Shown here piece after piece: positions 1 through 11,640 of a stretch of DNA of 64,000 bases. The notes under the pieces are model-generated. The model was not told where the DNA came from, did no database searches, and worked only from the letters and a program-made list of their open reading frames with translations. The position numbers and the translations under genes were made by a program. Position 1 is the stretch's first letter, and each line of letters starts with the position of its first letter. The stretch is from Dermacentor variabilis (Eukaryota; Arthropoda; Arachnida; Ixodida; Ixodidae), in assembly GCF_050947875.1 (NCBI RefSeq), contig NC_134568.1:215495648-215559647 (forward strand). Reading direction: 5' to 3'.

Positions 1-28
1 ACGTGCGTGTGTGCGTGTGCGTGCGTGC

Positions 29-116
<88 letters not shown>

Positions 117-120
117 GTGT
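1..120. repeat. (GT)n microsatellite at window edge
   Basis: Almost pure GT dinucleotide run, with GTGC variants in the first 35 bases and one TTT interruption near 96. It continues off the left edge. Confidence 0.97.
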
Positions 121-1934
121 ACACACTTGAACGTTAGGGAAACTTTGCAAAAAATGGCACTCCTTGAGAAAATGCGAACATGAAAGAAAGTGTGCATATG
201 TTTTTTCCGTACAACCTGACGTTTAGTTAATCATGAGACAGATTAAATTGGAGAAAATCAAAGACAATATCAGTGGCCACAAAGAAGTATGTTATCGATG
301 TTTGCTGTGCCCGATGTGTTAGCCTCTGTGAGCCACCTTTTGAAAAGGTATGTTTTTCTCCATTATTTCAGGGTAGAATTTCATATGTGTTTTTATGTTG
401 TAACTTGGTGCCTTTTCTTGAATACTAAGGTAATTTAGTGCAATTTATAATTGTTTTCGCCACTTTCGCGAAAGAAAAAATTTTCTAATTAGGTAGACGT
501 GAAGTGTATGGCGTAGATATATGCATCTCATTATGCATCTCACTTGACACCTCACAGAGTTGGCCACCCTTGTTCAGAAGTCGACGACACAGTCTGAAAG
601 AATGATTCTGTAGTGACCTTTTAGGTCTCCGCCTAGGAAATCGCGGCTCCTCGCTTTCCTGTGTGATTCCGTTTCTAGGCCATATGTCTCGACCACTCGC
701 GTGCTTTCAGTTACATGTGTAGCTCTCTTTCTTGTATTGTATAAGAGGGCGTGTGCTGGAGCTGTTCGAGTAGGAGACATTTTCAACTGTATGCTTTGAC
801 TCCAATCTTTCTTGTACACGCAAAAACCATATTTTTTTAAATGCATAGGTACTTCTATGCCTACCTAAAGAGGAAACCCGTCCGTCCGTCGCGTAAAGGC
901 GGAACCGCATGGCGCGATTTCAGGCGCGATTGACGCGCGGATGGTGGGACGCGCGCGTCATTTCGACGCGTGCCCAGCATGATCCGTCACGAAATCGCGC
1001 CGCCGCGTGCTGCTGCTCGGAGTAGAAAAAATCGCGTCGCGCGGCGCGTCCACCAATCAGAGTTCAAGCAAGTCACGTGGCATTTGGTCACGTGGCATTT
1101 TGGTTCTTTCTTTGCCACCAGATGGCCCTGCTCTCTGCGCATCTCGACGGAACCTCCTTGGCGGAATTTTTTTTTTTTCTCTCTCGGCAGAACTGGCGCG
1201 CGCGTCAAGGAAAACGTGTGCTACCGTGATTTCTTTCGCGCATCGTGTTGGTTCGCGCATCGTGTTCACCTAAAATGAACAAAGCAACCTTCAACGAGGC
1301 CCGAATAACTAAAGTGGAGAAGCGTCGCGTCTCATCGCTAATACTGGCAAGACAATTCGCTAATAATATTACCAGTGTATGGTGCTCGCTCTCTTCTCAA
1401 CCAGGCATGCCGCACCCACATGTACCTCCTGACCCGCATTTTTTTTTTTTGCTTCAGTATCAGCATCCCCCTTAATAGTAGCGATCGCCTCTTCTGCTCG
1501 GTAGTAAGCGGCCGACCCTCCTTTTCATATGTGAAGTTGTAAACAAGCAGCGGCTTCTCAGCATGCGGAAGGTACATAGTCGCAGTTTCGCACACGATAT
1601 TGCTGCTTGAAATTAAGCTTGATAAATACACTTCGGAAAGAAATGTCGCTGTCTAATTACACTCAGATTATTTTTATTGTAGTGTTCTGTAAGTTTAAGG
1701 GCATATTATATATGCGGTAACAGAGACAATACATGTCGTTGAGAGTTATGTTGTCGGGCAACCCGGAAAACGCGGCGCGATAGCGCCGCTCCTTTTTTTC
1801 GTACGGGTGCTCGCGCGTCGGCGGCAACGCGGGCGTTTGCCGCCCGTCGCGTTTTTCGCTCGCGAAAAACGCGCCATGCGGTTCCAGCTTAAGACGATCG
1901 CTTCCAATACAGCTAGGACCCACAGCTGCGAGCG
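121..1934. other. Non-coding stretch, CpG-rich island-like part at 880-1270
   Basis: No ORF here resembles a protein I recognise. Bases 121-560 are AT-rich. About 880-1270 is rich in CG dinucleotides and GCGCG runs, resembling other GC-rich patches in the window (5960-6420, 14000-14420). A poly-T tract lies at 1440-1450. The short ORFs here are low-complexity or arginine-rich by-products of GC content. Confidence 0.5.
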
Positions 1935-2110
1935 AATTGACCTTCGTGCTGCCTGTCGCTTCAACGCGCAGTAAGCGGCGAGAACACAGCGCACAAGAAG
2001 CTATCAGCACTCGGCGCACTCTGTCCACGTCGCAGGTCGCTTTGAAGGCCCGCGCGGCCGCGCTATACGCAGCCGCTGCCAGAGTGCAGTTGATCGCAGT
2101 TGATAATGGT
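1935..2110 (+). repeat. Dispersed repeat family X, 3' portion (copy 1)
   Basis: The stretch with CTTCGTGCTGCCTGTCGCTT followed by GCGGCGAGAACACAGCGCAC, CGTCGCAGGTCGCTTTGAAG and a final CAGAGTGCAGTT resembles parts of 5790-6240 and 13816-14200. I infer one dispersed family in the same orientation. No coding potential is visible and its class is unknown. Confidence 0.45.
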
Positions 2111-3600
2111 TCGACGCGGATGGATAAGGCGCTAAAGAGCGATAACGGCTTATAATCGGAACGTCATCAGCGCACCTTGAGCCGCCACCTGCAGTAGTTT
2201 GCTTGCGTCATTAATCCACCTTGTGCGGCCGTCCGCAGCAGTTCGTGCCACCGCAGTGCTGTCGTTTATACTGGTCGGATCAGGTTTCATAACATTGATA
2301 GTGATACCGGGCTACGTGGGGATGGGCAAGCGGCACAATGCTTACGCGTTCTCAGACGCTGCCCAGAAACTCCTAGAGGAAACTCCCAGAGGAGTTTCCT
2401 CTGGGAGCTTGTTGAGAGGAAACTCCCAGAGCAAAAACTCCCAGAGGATTTTCTGCGTGAATATTTTTGAAGGGTAGTGTAACTACTAAATTAGATTTCT
2501 TCTGCAGTTTTCATCAAGAAAATTTGTGTTCGCACTCACCTCACCGAGGCACTCCATTAAACGAGGGTCCTTGTGCTGCGATGCGATCTTGGTGAAATGA
2601 GCTCCTTGCACATTTAGAAGCGTCGGTCGTGATTAGTTCGATGGCCCTTCTGAAAATCGATACGCCAGGGAGACGTCACTAGCTTCTATTGTATAGGAGT
2701 AGGTAGCTCCCAAGTCTTTATGTTTCCTGTTTTTGCGTCACTGAATTTTGGTTTTCTTTCCTTTTATTTTTTCGCTCGCTTGGTTAATGCGTGCTCCATA
2801 TTGGGCGACTGCTCCAACTTTTTGTTTGTCTCTCTTTTGCAAAGAAAGATTAAGATGGAGCTACAAGGGCTCGAGGAGCCTTCCTTCGTGGAGCCTAAAG
2901 AGCTTATTTATGGTTGTCATTCCGCAAAGACACTCTCCTGCTTTTCTTTTTTACTTGCCCATTATGTAGGCACTTGAGTGTCCTCTTGGAAGATACGTGC
3001 ATCTTAAGAGTCGTCACAGATTTCTTAAGAGAATGTCTTTCTTTGGAGCCCTAAAAGAACCGACTGGGAAAAAAAAACAATGCGCAAATAAACGTTCTGT
3101 CATTTGTCGTTGCCTTCGTAACTCAAACTTCACATCTTGATGTATTGTATTTTTGTGTCCTCGTTGTATGCACATATCTGCTGTTCTCGCCGCGATGCTG
3201 CCGACTGCGCTGTGTGATAACCTGCATGAAAACGATTACCCTTATAAAAAGTACTACATTTACTTTGTCGCCTCGTAGTGTTACCGATTTTCACTCCGGC
3301 CTGGTAAATGTCGGTTGATACTGACAGGTACTTCCTGTTTTTCGAAGCTGTTTGGTAAATGAGTGTTGATGTTTAGAAACAACACTCGTTGGCCACTCTT
3401 CTGAAAGTGAAATGCTAGTTTTCTTGTTTTTTTTTTTTAGCGCGTCGGATGTTAAGACCTGAGTAGTCACGTCGAGTTTTATACATCGCGCTTCATGTAT
3501 CCACGGAAAAGACGAGAGAAATGGGCACAGAGTTATGAATGGCTCGCGTGCAGTGGTTCTGACTTGTGATAGGGGCGGTCGGAACATTTTATAAAAGCTT
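2111..3600. other. No gene seen; local inverted/direct repeat at 2368-2447
   Basis: Nothing recognisable as a gene. At 2368-2447 the block AACTCCCAGAGGA recurs three times directly and once inverted (GAGTTTCCTCTGGGAG), which would fold into a hairpin. The rest is AT-rich single-copy-looking sequence. Confidence 0.5.
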
Positions 3601-3694
3601 TTTGTGTGCAAGCAAACAGGGACAAAGAAGAGGAGCAACACAAGGACGTCCTTGTGTTGCTCCTCTTCTTTGTCCCTGTTTGTTTGCGCACAAA
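3601..3694. repeat. 94-bp near-perfect palindrome
   Basis: Two 47-bp arms meet with no spacer at GGACGTCC (3644-3651). The left arm contains AGCAAACAGGGACAAAGAAG and the right arm its reverse complement, with only a few mismatches at the outer edges. It could be a fold-back element, or an inverted junction of a repeat whose end contains the ACAAAGAAGAGGAGC motif. Confidence 0.85.
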
Positions 3695-5191
3695 AAGTAA
3701 AAAAAAAATGAATCTGTTCCAACTAGGCCGACTTGCAGTTATGCTTCGGAATATTTTAATCGCAGAGCTATGCTAGATTGGTCGCCTTAGGCTAGACTTG
3801 CATATAAGTGAGTCTCGGTTGGATTCTCGTGGATAATGTGGTCATAATAAGAGTTCCATGTCGTGCGTTAACGCCCCATGTTGGATAGAAAACCGAATTT
3901 GTGCGTTTTTTTAAGGATGTTTCCACGCAGCGCCGTAATCTTTCTCACTGCAGCTTGTCTTTTGCTACAAGTGTCTGCGCCTCTGTTCTTTACATCTGCA
4001 ATTCAGTAGCGCGTGGGCACGTGTCTCCAATTTTCTTAGGTGATGGCGACGAAAGCAAAAACAACAACGACGACGTTAATTGACTTCGTCATCGTCAAGA
4101 ACAACGACAGAAACGTTAACCGGCAGGAGGAGGAACGTCGGAGGCCTACGCGAAGTCTTTAGGATTTGTACTTGTCAAGTTTGAATGCGGGCCGTTTGGG
4201 TCCACGCTGTAAGCTATACGCACTTAACAAAAGCGTCCGTATGTGCAGGATCGTATGTGCAAACGTAAAGTGCCTCAGATGTAGCGCCTAAGGTCGTAAA
4301 TATGTTTAGTGAAATTTTTATTTATATTTATTTCTTCACACATACTGCAAATGCTACTCACACCCAAGCACAGGTGGAATTACAGGAGAATGTAACTCAT
4401 TCGAATCATTTTTAGATCTAAGATTGCACAGTAATAAGTTTTTATGCATAGAACCACACCGGACACATTGAGATGTGTCCGGTGTGGAAAACATTGAGAT
4501 GCATTGAAGACAAGGTTCTAATAGTATGCAGTTTACAGCGGCGCCCGATAAATTTTTCAATTGTGAGGTTGTGAGTGCAAACAAAGAATACTTATGGGCA
4601 CTCACATGACCTGCTTGGTGACGCATAGTTTTACTACATCGTTCTAGTCTCGTTTCTTTCTTTCGTTTTTTTTTTCACCGCATGGAGCATGCCACTGAAA
4701 ACCTCGATCGTTCATTCAGCGTGAAACCCTGATAAGTTTAGCGCCATAGATAAAACTGGATAAAGGGTGCACAAACTCCCAGCCATTATTCTTCAAAATC
4801 CATAAACACAAGTGAAGCTGGTTTTCGTAGTGCGCCCGTATGCGTATGCAGTCCCAATGTCGTCACCAGCTTCCAACGCCTGTAAAGCGTGTTTTACTGC
4901 TGAGCTTTGCTATGGATTAAGAAACACGCTTTCAAGGGGAAATGTCGGCAGCTCTGTACGAGGCAATTAGCACTTATTACCATCGACTGTCCTTTGTCAC
5001 GTAACACGAAATACTAGTCGGAACAAAAGAATTGGTTTTATGCCGGCCCTATGAGAGATAATCTAGCCGAAAAGAAGGGTGGGGACAACTAGACCGTACA
5101 TCGATAACGTGAGCTAGTGGGCGATGATCCACCAGTAGGATGCTTCGAGGTGCGTGACAGGAAAATGTGCAAGCTAGGCCTGAGCGTATTT
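3695..5191. other. No gene seen; short perfect hairpin at 4454-4487
   Basis: AT-rich sequence without a recognisable gene. At 4454-4487 two perfect 13-bp arms (CCACACCGGACAC and its complement) enclose an 8-base loop. The 10-mer ACATTGAGAT occurs in the loop and again immediately after the hairpin (4491-4500). Confidence 0.5.
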
Positions 5192-5207
5192 GTTGTTTGC
5201 TGCGAAA

Positions 5208-5455
5208 ATCCCTGCTGCGGTGGCTTAGCGGCTATGGTGTTGCGCTGCTAACCACGAGGTCGTGGGATCAAATCCCGGCCGCGGCAGCTGCATTTCAATG
5301 GAGGCGAAATGCAAACAAACAAAAAAAAAAAGCCAGTGTCCCGTGGAATGGGGGCACGTTAAAGACTCCCGATGGTAAAAGTCAAGCCGGAGTCCACCAC
5401 TACATCGTGTCTCATAATAAAATCGTGGTTTTGGCACATAAAACCATAGTATTCA
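5208..5455 (+). mobile_element. Ruka-like tRNA-derived SINE with 16-bp TSD
   Basis: A tRNA-like head has an A-box-like stretch (GTGGCTTAGCGGCTATGG for the usual TGGCTCAGTGG type) and a B-box-like GGGATCAAATCCC. The body carries the features shared by SINEs here: CATTTCAATGGAGGCGAAAT, CACGTTAAAGA, GGAGTCCACCACTAC and a GGTTTTGGCACATAAAACC end. It is flanked by a perfect direct repeat, GTTGTTTGCTGCGAAA, at 5192-5207 and 5456-5471, the mark of LINE-mediated insertion. The match to Ruka, the SINE known from ixodid ticks, is from recalled architecture. Confidence 0.9.
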
Positions 5456-5471
5456 GTTGTTTGCTGCGAAA

Positions 5472-5789
5472 CGTCAACCCGACCCGGCGGGATTTATATG
5501 CAAGTTGTAGTGCCGGCTGATCGGAATCAATTTCGTCTGCTTGCGGATTTGCTTACCTCGTCCATCTTGCGTTCACATATTTGATCCCGACAAGCAGACT
5601 TCTGTCCAACACACTTCGACTCGTCCATCGTTTGTATTGTTCATGTAACTGCCTTGTATGTCGAATGAAGTCTTTCCTCAGACGGAGAAGGGTCATAATT
5701 ATTTAATTTCTCCGTTTATTGTGATTTTATTTTTACCAGCAGTCGTCATAATTTCAGAGAGCCAGATACTATGTCGTAATTTAAAAAAA
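5472..5789. other. No gene or repeat recognised
   Basis: AT-rich sequence between the SINE and repeat family X. Its ORFs are short and resemble nothing I know. Confidence 0.5.
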
Positions 5790-6240
5790 AAGTCGCAGTT
5801 TCGCCCGAACGGCGAAGCATCGATTGCGATAGCAAATTAGTAGACATCCATAATAAGCAAGTATAGTAATTTTATCGGACCTATAAACTTGTAAACGCTC
5901 ACTTACTAACTGAATTAACAAACATGGTGTCAGCGCACACAGGCAAACATGCACACATCTCACTCGATGACCGGGAACTCACGCTGTCAAAACGCCGGCC
6001 TTAGGAAGCGCGGCAGCAGCAGCAGCACCGAGTGAAGTGAATCTTCGTGCTTTCTACCGCTTCAGCGCAAACTGAGCGGAGATAACACAGCACATGAAAA
6101 GCTACGAGACGTCGGCCCACTTAGAATCTGCCCCCAAAGCAGATCTCTTTCAAAATAAAGCGCGCGCGACGGCTCGCCGCCGCGCCATACGCATTTGCTA
6201 CTGAAGTACAACCCCCCCCCCCCCCCAACTCCTATCTCCC
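5790..6240 (+). repeat. Dispersed repeat family X (copy 2)
   Basis: Begins with a poly-A run then GTCGCAGTTTCGCC, followed by CGAAGCATCGATTGCGATAG, a TTTTATCGGACCTATAAACT stretch, ACAGGCAAACATGCACACAT and a GC-rich tail ending near a poly-C run at 6211-6226. Copy 3 at 13816 follows the same order of blocks with substitutions. No ORF of substance, and no terminal inverted repeats or TSD that I could define. Confidence 0.6.
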
Positions 6241-9200
6241 CGGTTCCTTGCGCGCGACGGAAGACGACGCGCTTCCTCCACATTTCCCGCTCTTGCGCGC
6301 GCGAGATTGAGCGGCGTTCGTCGGCTCACCTTCGCACGCTTTCACTCGCACACACAGCACAGGGCGCGCGGCGACGGTGTTATCGTCCTTGGACTTTATA
6401 CGGAAGATCACGGCGACTACCGCAAAAATGCGCCTGGAGTGTCCATATAATTGATATCGCAATAAAACTCACTTCGTGCTGCATTTCAGCACACCTACAG
6501 CAGTGTTTTCTTGCAAAGTATCGAACCTCTTCTCCCCCTTCCCCCCGGACACACTCACACTTTTTTTAGTGGCACGAGCGTTCAAGTCAATGATTAGGGT
6601 CGTCTATTATTTTTTCCCCTTTTGGGCTGCTTATCATTCACACACATTACCGCCACCGTACAGAGTTAATGACAAATTTTCATGCTGCTAGGTCTATATG
6701 CGAGTTTTAGGATGAGAAAGCTACCGGCCACGTTTGCGTGTACCTTCGTGCGACACGCTATGTCCCTTAAAGCTGTTCTGTGGTAGCAGGTGCGTCTTCT
6801 AACACGCTTTATGCTGTGTTATCACTCTCTCTGCACAAATTATGTACAATGAAACATAGGATGTTGTGAAAAGCTATTCACTTCTTCGGTATAACATGCA
6901 TGTTTGTCAACTTGAGCCGAATTTCCAAAACGACTTCTGTGGCCGTCCCTTTTGCGTTGTTTTTCTTTTCTTTTTGTCATTCACGCAGCTCTCTGTAGGC
7001 CATTCATAATATGTGATTCGGAATGGTGCGGCGGTGTTCCCCCCGCGCAGCGTGCTTCATCAATGTCGGCGCTGAAGTCGATTTCTGAGCCCCTCGCCCT
7101 TTTGTTTCTTCTCTGTCATTGACGGGGGTTATATGCGGCTATCTTGTTCGCGAATATTAACGACTTTTATGATGACGAAAGCCCACCTCCCTGTCGAGGT
7201 TTGAAAGGCCAAGGACGCACCTATTTTCGGGGCAATTTTATCTCATACTCGTTTCTCGGTTTACTGTGATGACCTGCATAAAGGTCCGAAGACCTCTCTA
7301 TCCGAAGTTTTCTCCTTCGTTTGCCTTTTCTCGTTTAACCCGTTATACGCCTTTCGTCTCGTCACATCTTTTGGAGCCCCGCCTTGAATTCGCGATGGAG
7401 TGCCGCGCATTCTGGCACTCATCTCATTACTGCGCCGCATGGTTTCCTCCTGCTGCGTCGTACGCATACCAAATGTCTGGCCCGTTTCGCGCAAACCTGA
7501 CCGCACCCTCCTCCGGGAATTTAATGACGCGAGTTCATCTGTTGATGGGTTCCTTGCACAACCTTGACGAGAGTATCTCGGGGCCGTGCGCAGTGCATCA
7601 ACTTGGCTGGCGTGTCTTGGCGCTACTCTTTGAACAGACGGCAGATAATAAATGCGGAGCGCCACCTGCTGGGCACCTCCTTATCCGGAGTGAGTGTCCC
7701 CTCCCACGGTGGAGAAATTTTCTCTCTTCCCGCCGCGTGGCCAGTGAACGCCGCGCGCCATCTCGTGCATGTTCCGGTAAGTAGTGTTGCTAAGGCGTAA
7801 GAAACTCCAGCCGTGGCCTGTTGAGCGCGCCTGCGTGAGGGCGCACGCCTAGGCACGTTGCGCCTAGGCCCAGAGCACGGTGGCCCTGGGTTCACTCTGG
7901 CTCCGACAGGTGGGGAAGCGGCAGTGGGAACGCGCGCTGCGCGACGCGCTTCTTTATCGCTGAGACTTGCAGAGGTCACCACACTTCTGCGGACGAACGC
8001 CCGAAGAATTTTCATTCGAGCTTTCCACGAGCCACTCCTGCGCATAGATAGCTAAGGGCTTGGAAGCCGTGTCATTGCGCCAGTTGTTCAAACTTCCACC
8101 GCAAAACACTGTCAGCAACACCGGCGCATGATAAAGGTCTCTGCGGGCTTACTGGACCCACTTTCGAGGTATGCACTGCGAGCCCACTGGCCCCGTGGAT
8201 GCAGCTTCTTTTATATCTTGGAGATGTTCAAATTACCCGTCTTCATTGCGCCTCGCTCTTCCCATCATCAGAGGCTGTAGCTTTTCTACTTCTTTGACTG
8301 CGTTCATTACTGAGCATTTAAACTGGCCTAGCGGACCTTATGCAGATGCCCGATAGAATTCTTCGCAGTGGGTTTGTCTATGTATTTGCTGTCTGCGCAA
8401 TAAAATGTTGGTGGTCAGTCAGTGCCTCAGTCCGTTTCTTTCTGTATGTTGTGCGTCTTGCGCTGTTACTCGCTTTTTTTTTTGTGCAACATTTACCAAC
8501 CGGCCCAAGTTAACACTCTATTGTATTTAGAAAGTTCAGTCACAAGGGGATGAAATCTCTGCCGAGCCTCTCGCCCCCCGAAACAAGCTCCAAGCAGAAG
8601 AAAAACATATCGCAGTGCATGAATGACAGACTGGAATGGCAGGTCGCATTAAACTCCAAGGCAAACAGTGAAGGTCTGTATTGATGCCGAAATGCACATT
8701 TAAGTTCATCGCTCTGTGCCTCAGACGCACCGAAACTGTTATCTTTTTACTGTGGGGGAAAACTACATAATAGGCGAGGAATGATACCTTGACGACATTG
8801 TGCAAGTATTTCTGTACTCTTCAAATTTATTACTGGTAACACCTAAGTATTAGGTAGCTATTTATACGTTTTGAAGAAAGCCCGCCGCGCTATTCTTTTC
8901 TTTCCCTTCTTTTCTGATCGTGTTCACAGATGGTGCAACCGTCGACTTCTTTTTTTTTTTCGTTTTCATTTCTTTTTTTTTAAATGCGTGTCTTCAGTGG
9001 CGGGTTCGTTTTCAACTTTGCTATTCCCGCAATCTTCTATAGCGCAATTTGCATTTCTATCAAATTCTTCTTTTATTCTGGAAAACTTTCGCACCGGGGA
9101 TAAATGGGATTAGACTTGAACGACGGAATAGTGGAAAAAAAGTTAATGTATGCAAGAAGAATAGAAGAGACGTTGACTCTACTCCATGAGTACTGGCTTG

Positions 9201-9340
9201 CAAATATATTCGAGGCAATTATTTGCTTGTGCCTCTCTCCAAACGAACAATCCATTTCCTCGTTTCAGAGACACATGCCGTATATTATCGAATGTAACCC
9301 ACTTTTTACTCTGAGAAAGCCAAAGAGTACCGAAAAAAAT
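6241..9340. other. Long gene-free stretch
   Basis: About 3.1 kb without a recognisable gene or named repeat. 7260-8050 is GC-rich with overlapping arginine- and serine-rich ORFs on both strands (up to 172 codons); these look like composition by-products. Poly-T tracts occur at 8474-8483 and 8948-8980. Confidence 0.5.
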
Positions 9341-9349
9341 TATAGTAAG

Positions 9350-9658
9350 TGTACGCGAATGTGAGAACCCCCTTTCTTTTCTGATGAAGGCATTCGTCGT
9401 CTTAGTGGATGTGATTCCGAATTCGTAATACAAAGGCGCCGTATTGCAAAGATATTCGATGTCATGAAAGTACAGTTTAATAAAGGGAAAATGATACATC
9501 CACGAAATCGTAGCAATTACTACAAAGGAAACCCATAAGGGTTCCTCGAAAGAAAAGCCTCGCAGTTGAATAAAAATTCGCCCTTCTCCGGGACTCGAAC
9601 CCGGGACCACCGCCTTTCCGGAGAAGCCGCTCTACCATCTGAGGTAACCAGGCGGCTA
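9350..9658 (-). mobile_element. tRNA-derived SINE, second family, 5' end disrupted
   Basis: On the minus strand the head starts AGCCGCCTGGTTACCTCAGA (A box) and has GGTCCCGGGTTCGAGTCCCG (B box) about 50 bases on. An AT-rich tail follows toward 9350 with GGAACCCTTATGGGTTTCC and TTCCCTTTATTAAACTG. The cloverleaf is not complete: the 3' acceptor strand does not pair properly and there is no clean anticodon arm. It is therefore a SINE head, not a tRNA gene. The 5' end is cut by the SINE at 9659. Confidence 0.7.
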
Positions 9659-9896
9659 AAAAAAATTAAATTATGGGGTTTTACGTGCCAAAACCACTTT
9701 CTGATTATGAGGCACGCCGTAGTGGGGGACTCCGGAAATTTCGGTCACCTGGGGTTCTTTAACGTGCACCGAAATCTAAGTACACGGGTGTTTTCGCATT
9801 TCGCCCCCATCGAAATGCGGCCGCCGTGACCGGGATTCGATCCCGCGACCTCGTGCTCAGCAGCCCAACACCATAGCCACTGAGCAACCACGGCGG
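9659..9896 (-). mobile_element. Ruka-like SINE inserted in another SINE, 15-bp TSD
   Basis: Read on the minus strand, the tRNA-like head at the 9896 end has GGTTGCTCAGTGGCTATGG (A box region) and GGGATCGAATCCCGG (B box). The body has CGAAATGCGAAAACACCCGT and CACGTTAAAGAACCCC, and it ends in ACGTAAAACCCCATAATTT. The 15-bp repeat GTAACCAGGCGGCTA occurs at 9644-9658 and 9897-9911, and comes from the head of the host SINE. This dates the insertion after the 9350 SINE. Confidence 0.92.
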
Positions 9897-9929
9897 GTAA
9901 CCAGGCGGCTAGCCAAGAGGCCATCTCTG

Positions 9930-10230
9930 CTAGCCGCCTGGTTAGCTCAGATGGTAGAGCGGCTCCATCATCGACCTCCGGGATGGTGACCTTGGAGGTC
10001 TCGTCTCCCGAGACGAGGCCTTCACGTCAAACACGGAGCTCGCAAGAGCGCGTGTCCATCGCAAGAGGCGATGGACACAACAGCCAGCCAGACGGCGCCG
10101 CCAGCGCCTAAGTAGCGGCGAGCTTCTCGTGATCGCTCCAGAAAGGACAAACCTCGTGTCACGGCGCCTGAAAAGGGCCTGAGAGCCAATCTTCGTTCCT
10201 TAAGCGCACAGCACAAACACTTTCTTCATT
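9930..10230 (+). repeat. Second tRNA-like head, inverted relative to 9350 SINE, plus GC-rich leader
   Basis: Starts GCTAGCCGCCTGGTTAGCTC AGATGGTAGAGCGGC, the reverse complement of the 9622-9658 head, but has no B box afterwards. It runs into a GC-rich stretch with two hairpins: CTCGTCTC/GAGACGAG near 10000-10017, and GTGTCCATCGC/GCGATGGACAC at 10052-10078. Because an endonuclease-like ORF starts at 10231, this may be a LINE 5' untranslated region. Confidence 0.5.
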
Positions 10231-10332
10231 ATGGAGAAACAAATACTGCAATGCAATGTTAGAGGACTCATTCATCACATCGACGATATTAGAGAACTCC
10301 TACACAAACATAACCCAATGTTGCTGTGTCTC
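10231..10332 (+). pseudogene. LINE endonuclease N-terminus fragment
   Basis: Translation from the ATG gives 34 residues starting MEKQILQCNVRGL and ending HKHNPMLLCL. This resembles the start of the apurinic-like endonuclease of non-LTR retrotransposons, where a W/C-N-x-R-G motif is followed by a helix and an 'NP..(V/L)CL(Q)E' strand. The metal-binding Glu expected right after the strand is absent, because the sequence switches to unrelated DNA at about 10333 (stop at 10378-10380). It is a 3'-truncated relic or the edge of a rearrangement. Confidence 0.6.
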
Positions 10333-11440
10333 TGCCGGTCTCTCCTCGCGCAGTGCGTCGGTGGCATGCGGCGCCCTTGATTTCTCAGTAATATCGTCCA
10401 GCTGAGCTCGGTGTATACAGGCAACATGCTAACGTAAAGACTGTGCAAAAAAAAGTAACTCGCACCAATTTAACCACAAACCTCGATAACATACCCCGCA
10501 GGAAAACTCGAAAACGTTACTCACAGCGCAAAACTCGATGGACCGCTCAATGGCTTTCGCATTCGCAACTCATAATAAGTGCTTAGATGCCCTTCGATGT
10601 TTATTTATTTATTTATTTATTTATTTATAATCTTTAATTGGTGTCGTAGGGAAATGGTACCGTAGAATCGATGCTTTTGTTCTACTATAGGCCCTTTAAT
10701 TGCTTACGCACGCAAATCCTAAAAGACTGCCGGTTTCGCCCTTTCGAACAGCCCGCTAAATTTATCAAGTAACAAAAAGAACGTGCAAGTTACAATAACC
10801 TGTAAATACATGGAACCATCAAACCGGTCCAGTTTTGCTGCGCACTTAAAACGTGCATTGGTAAAGGAATTGTACTCCTAAGTGCGCAAGAAAGCTAAAT
10901 AGATGCGCTCGAAGAATCAAGGATCCGAGGGCCTCGTTTTTTTTTTTTTTTTTTTGTAAGTGACAACTATTACTATTTTCAGTCATGGAAACATACCACC
11001 ACAAAGAGAGAAAGAGAAGCGGGCTAGCATTTGTCTCTTAAAATATACAGCACGTACGTCCACCCGCTAGAAGAGGAGAGAGAAAAGAAAGGGAAAGAGA
11101 GAAGAGGGGTGAGATGAAAGCGAAAGAGAAGAGAAAGGCACACCACAACATATCACACGCAGAGTATAACGGGTCAGTCACACGCAGAGTACGTGCCTTA
11201 CAGACGAGTGTCTAGCCCTTGTTAGATACGGGACCTTTTTCTAGGCCCCCTTCGAGTTCCCCAGACCACATCGAATCGCACCACTGCTAAGTAAGGAATG
11301 CAGGAGCACGGATGCCACATTCCGGAGGCACGACACGTGCAAACAAGTCGGCGGGCCCCACAGCCGGTGGAGCTATTCAATGCTTGACTCTTCCAGAAAA
11401 CGAAGGGATAGCCCGGCACTGTTCCAGGTAACGTGAGTCC
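10333..11440. other. No gene; simple repeats
   Basis: Contains an (ATTT)n tract at 10600-10628, a poly-T run at 10938-10957 and a purine-rich GAGA/AAAG stretch at 11075-11140. No protein-coding signal recognised. Confidence 0.5.
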
Positions 11441-11480
11441 CGAAGCCAGACGGCTGTGATGTACCGGGAAGGCCTGGCAG

Positions 11481-11640
11481 CGTCGCCCCGGCCGCCTTTG
11501 AAGAGGGCATTTGCAAGCCAGCGAGGCCATACCGCCGGGAGTAGGGGGCCCTCGGACAATTGGGGCCCAAGCGTCGCCCCCGTCCGCCTTTGAAGAGCGC
11601 ATTGCAAGTCAGCAAGGCAAGGCCGCAGGGAGCCGCCGGG
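11481..11640 (+). repeat. Imperfect tandem duplication, ~91-bp period
   Basis: GCGTCGCCCC plus CCGCCTTTGAAGAG plus GCATT(T)GCAAG occurs at about 11480 and again at about 11571, followed in both by AGTCAGCAAGGC-like or AGCCAGCGAGGC-like sequence. It sits directly before a putative LTR. Confidence 0.6.

Noticed and set aside
7261..8055. Overlapping ORFs of 134-172 codons on both strands
   Set aside because: GC-rich DNA open in several frames at once, Arg/Ser-biased, no domain, no splice or polyadenylation context.
9592..9656. tRNA gene on the minus strand
   Set aside because: Pol III boxes are present but acceptor and anticodon stems do not pair, and an AT-rich SINE tail follows.
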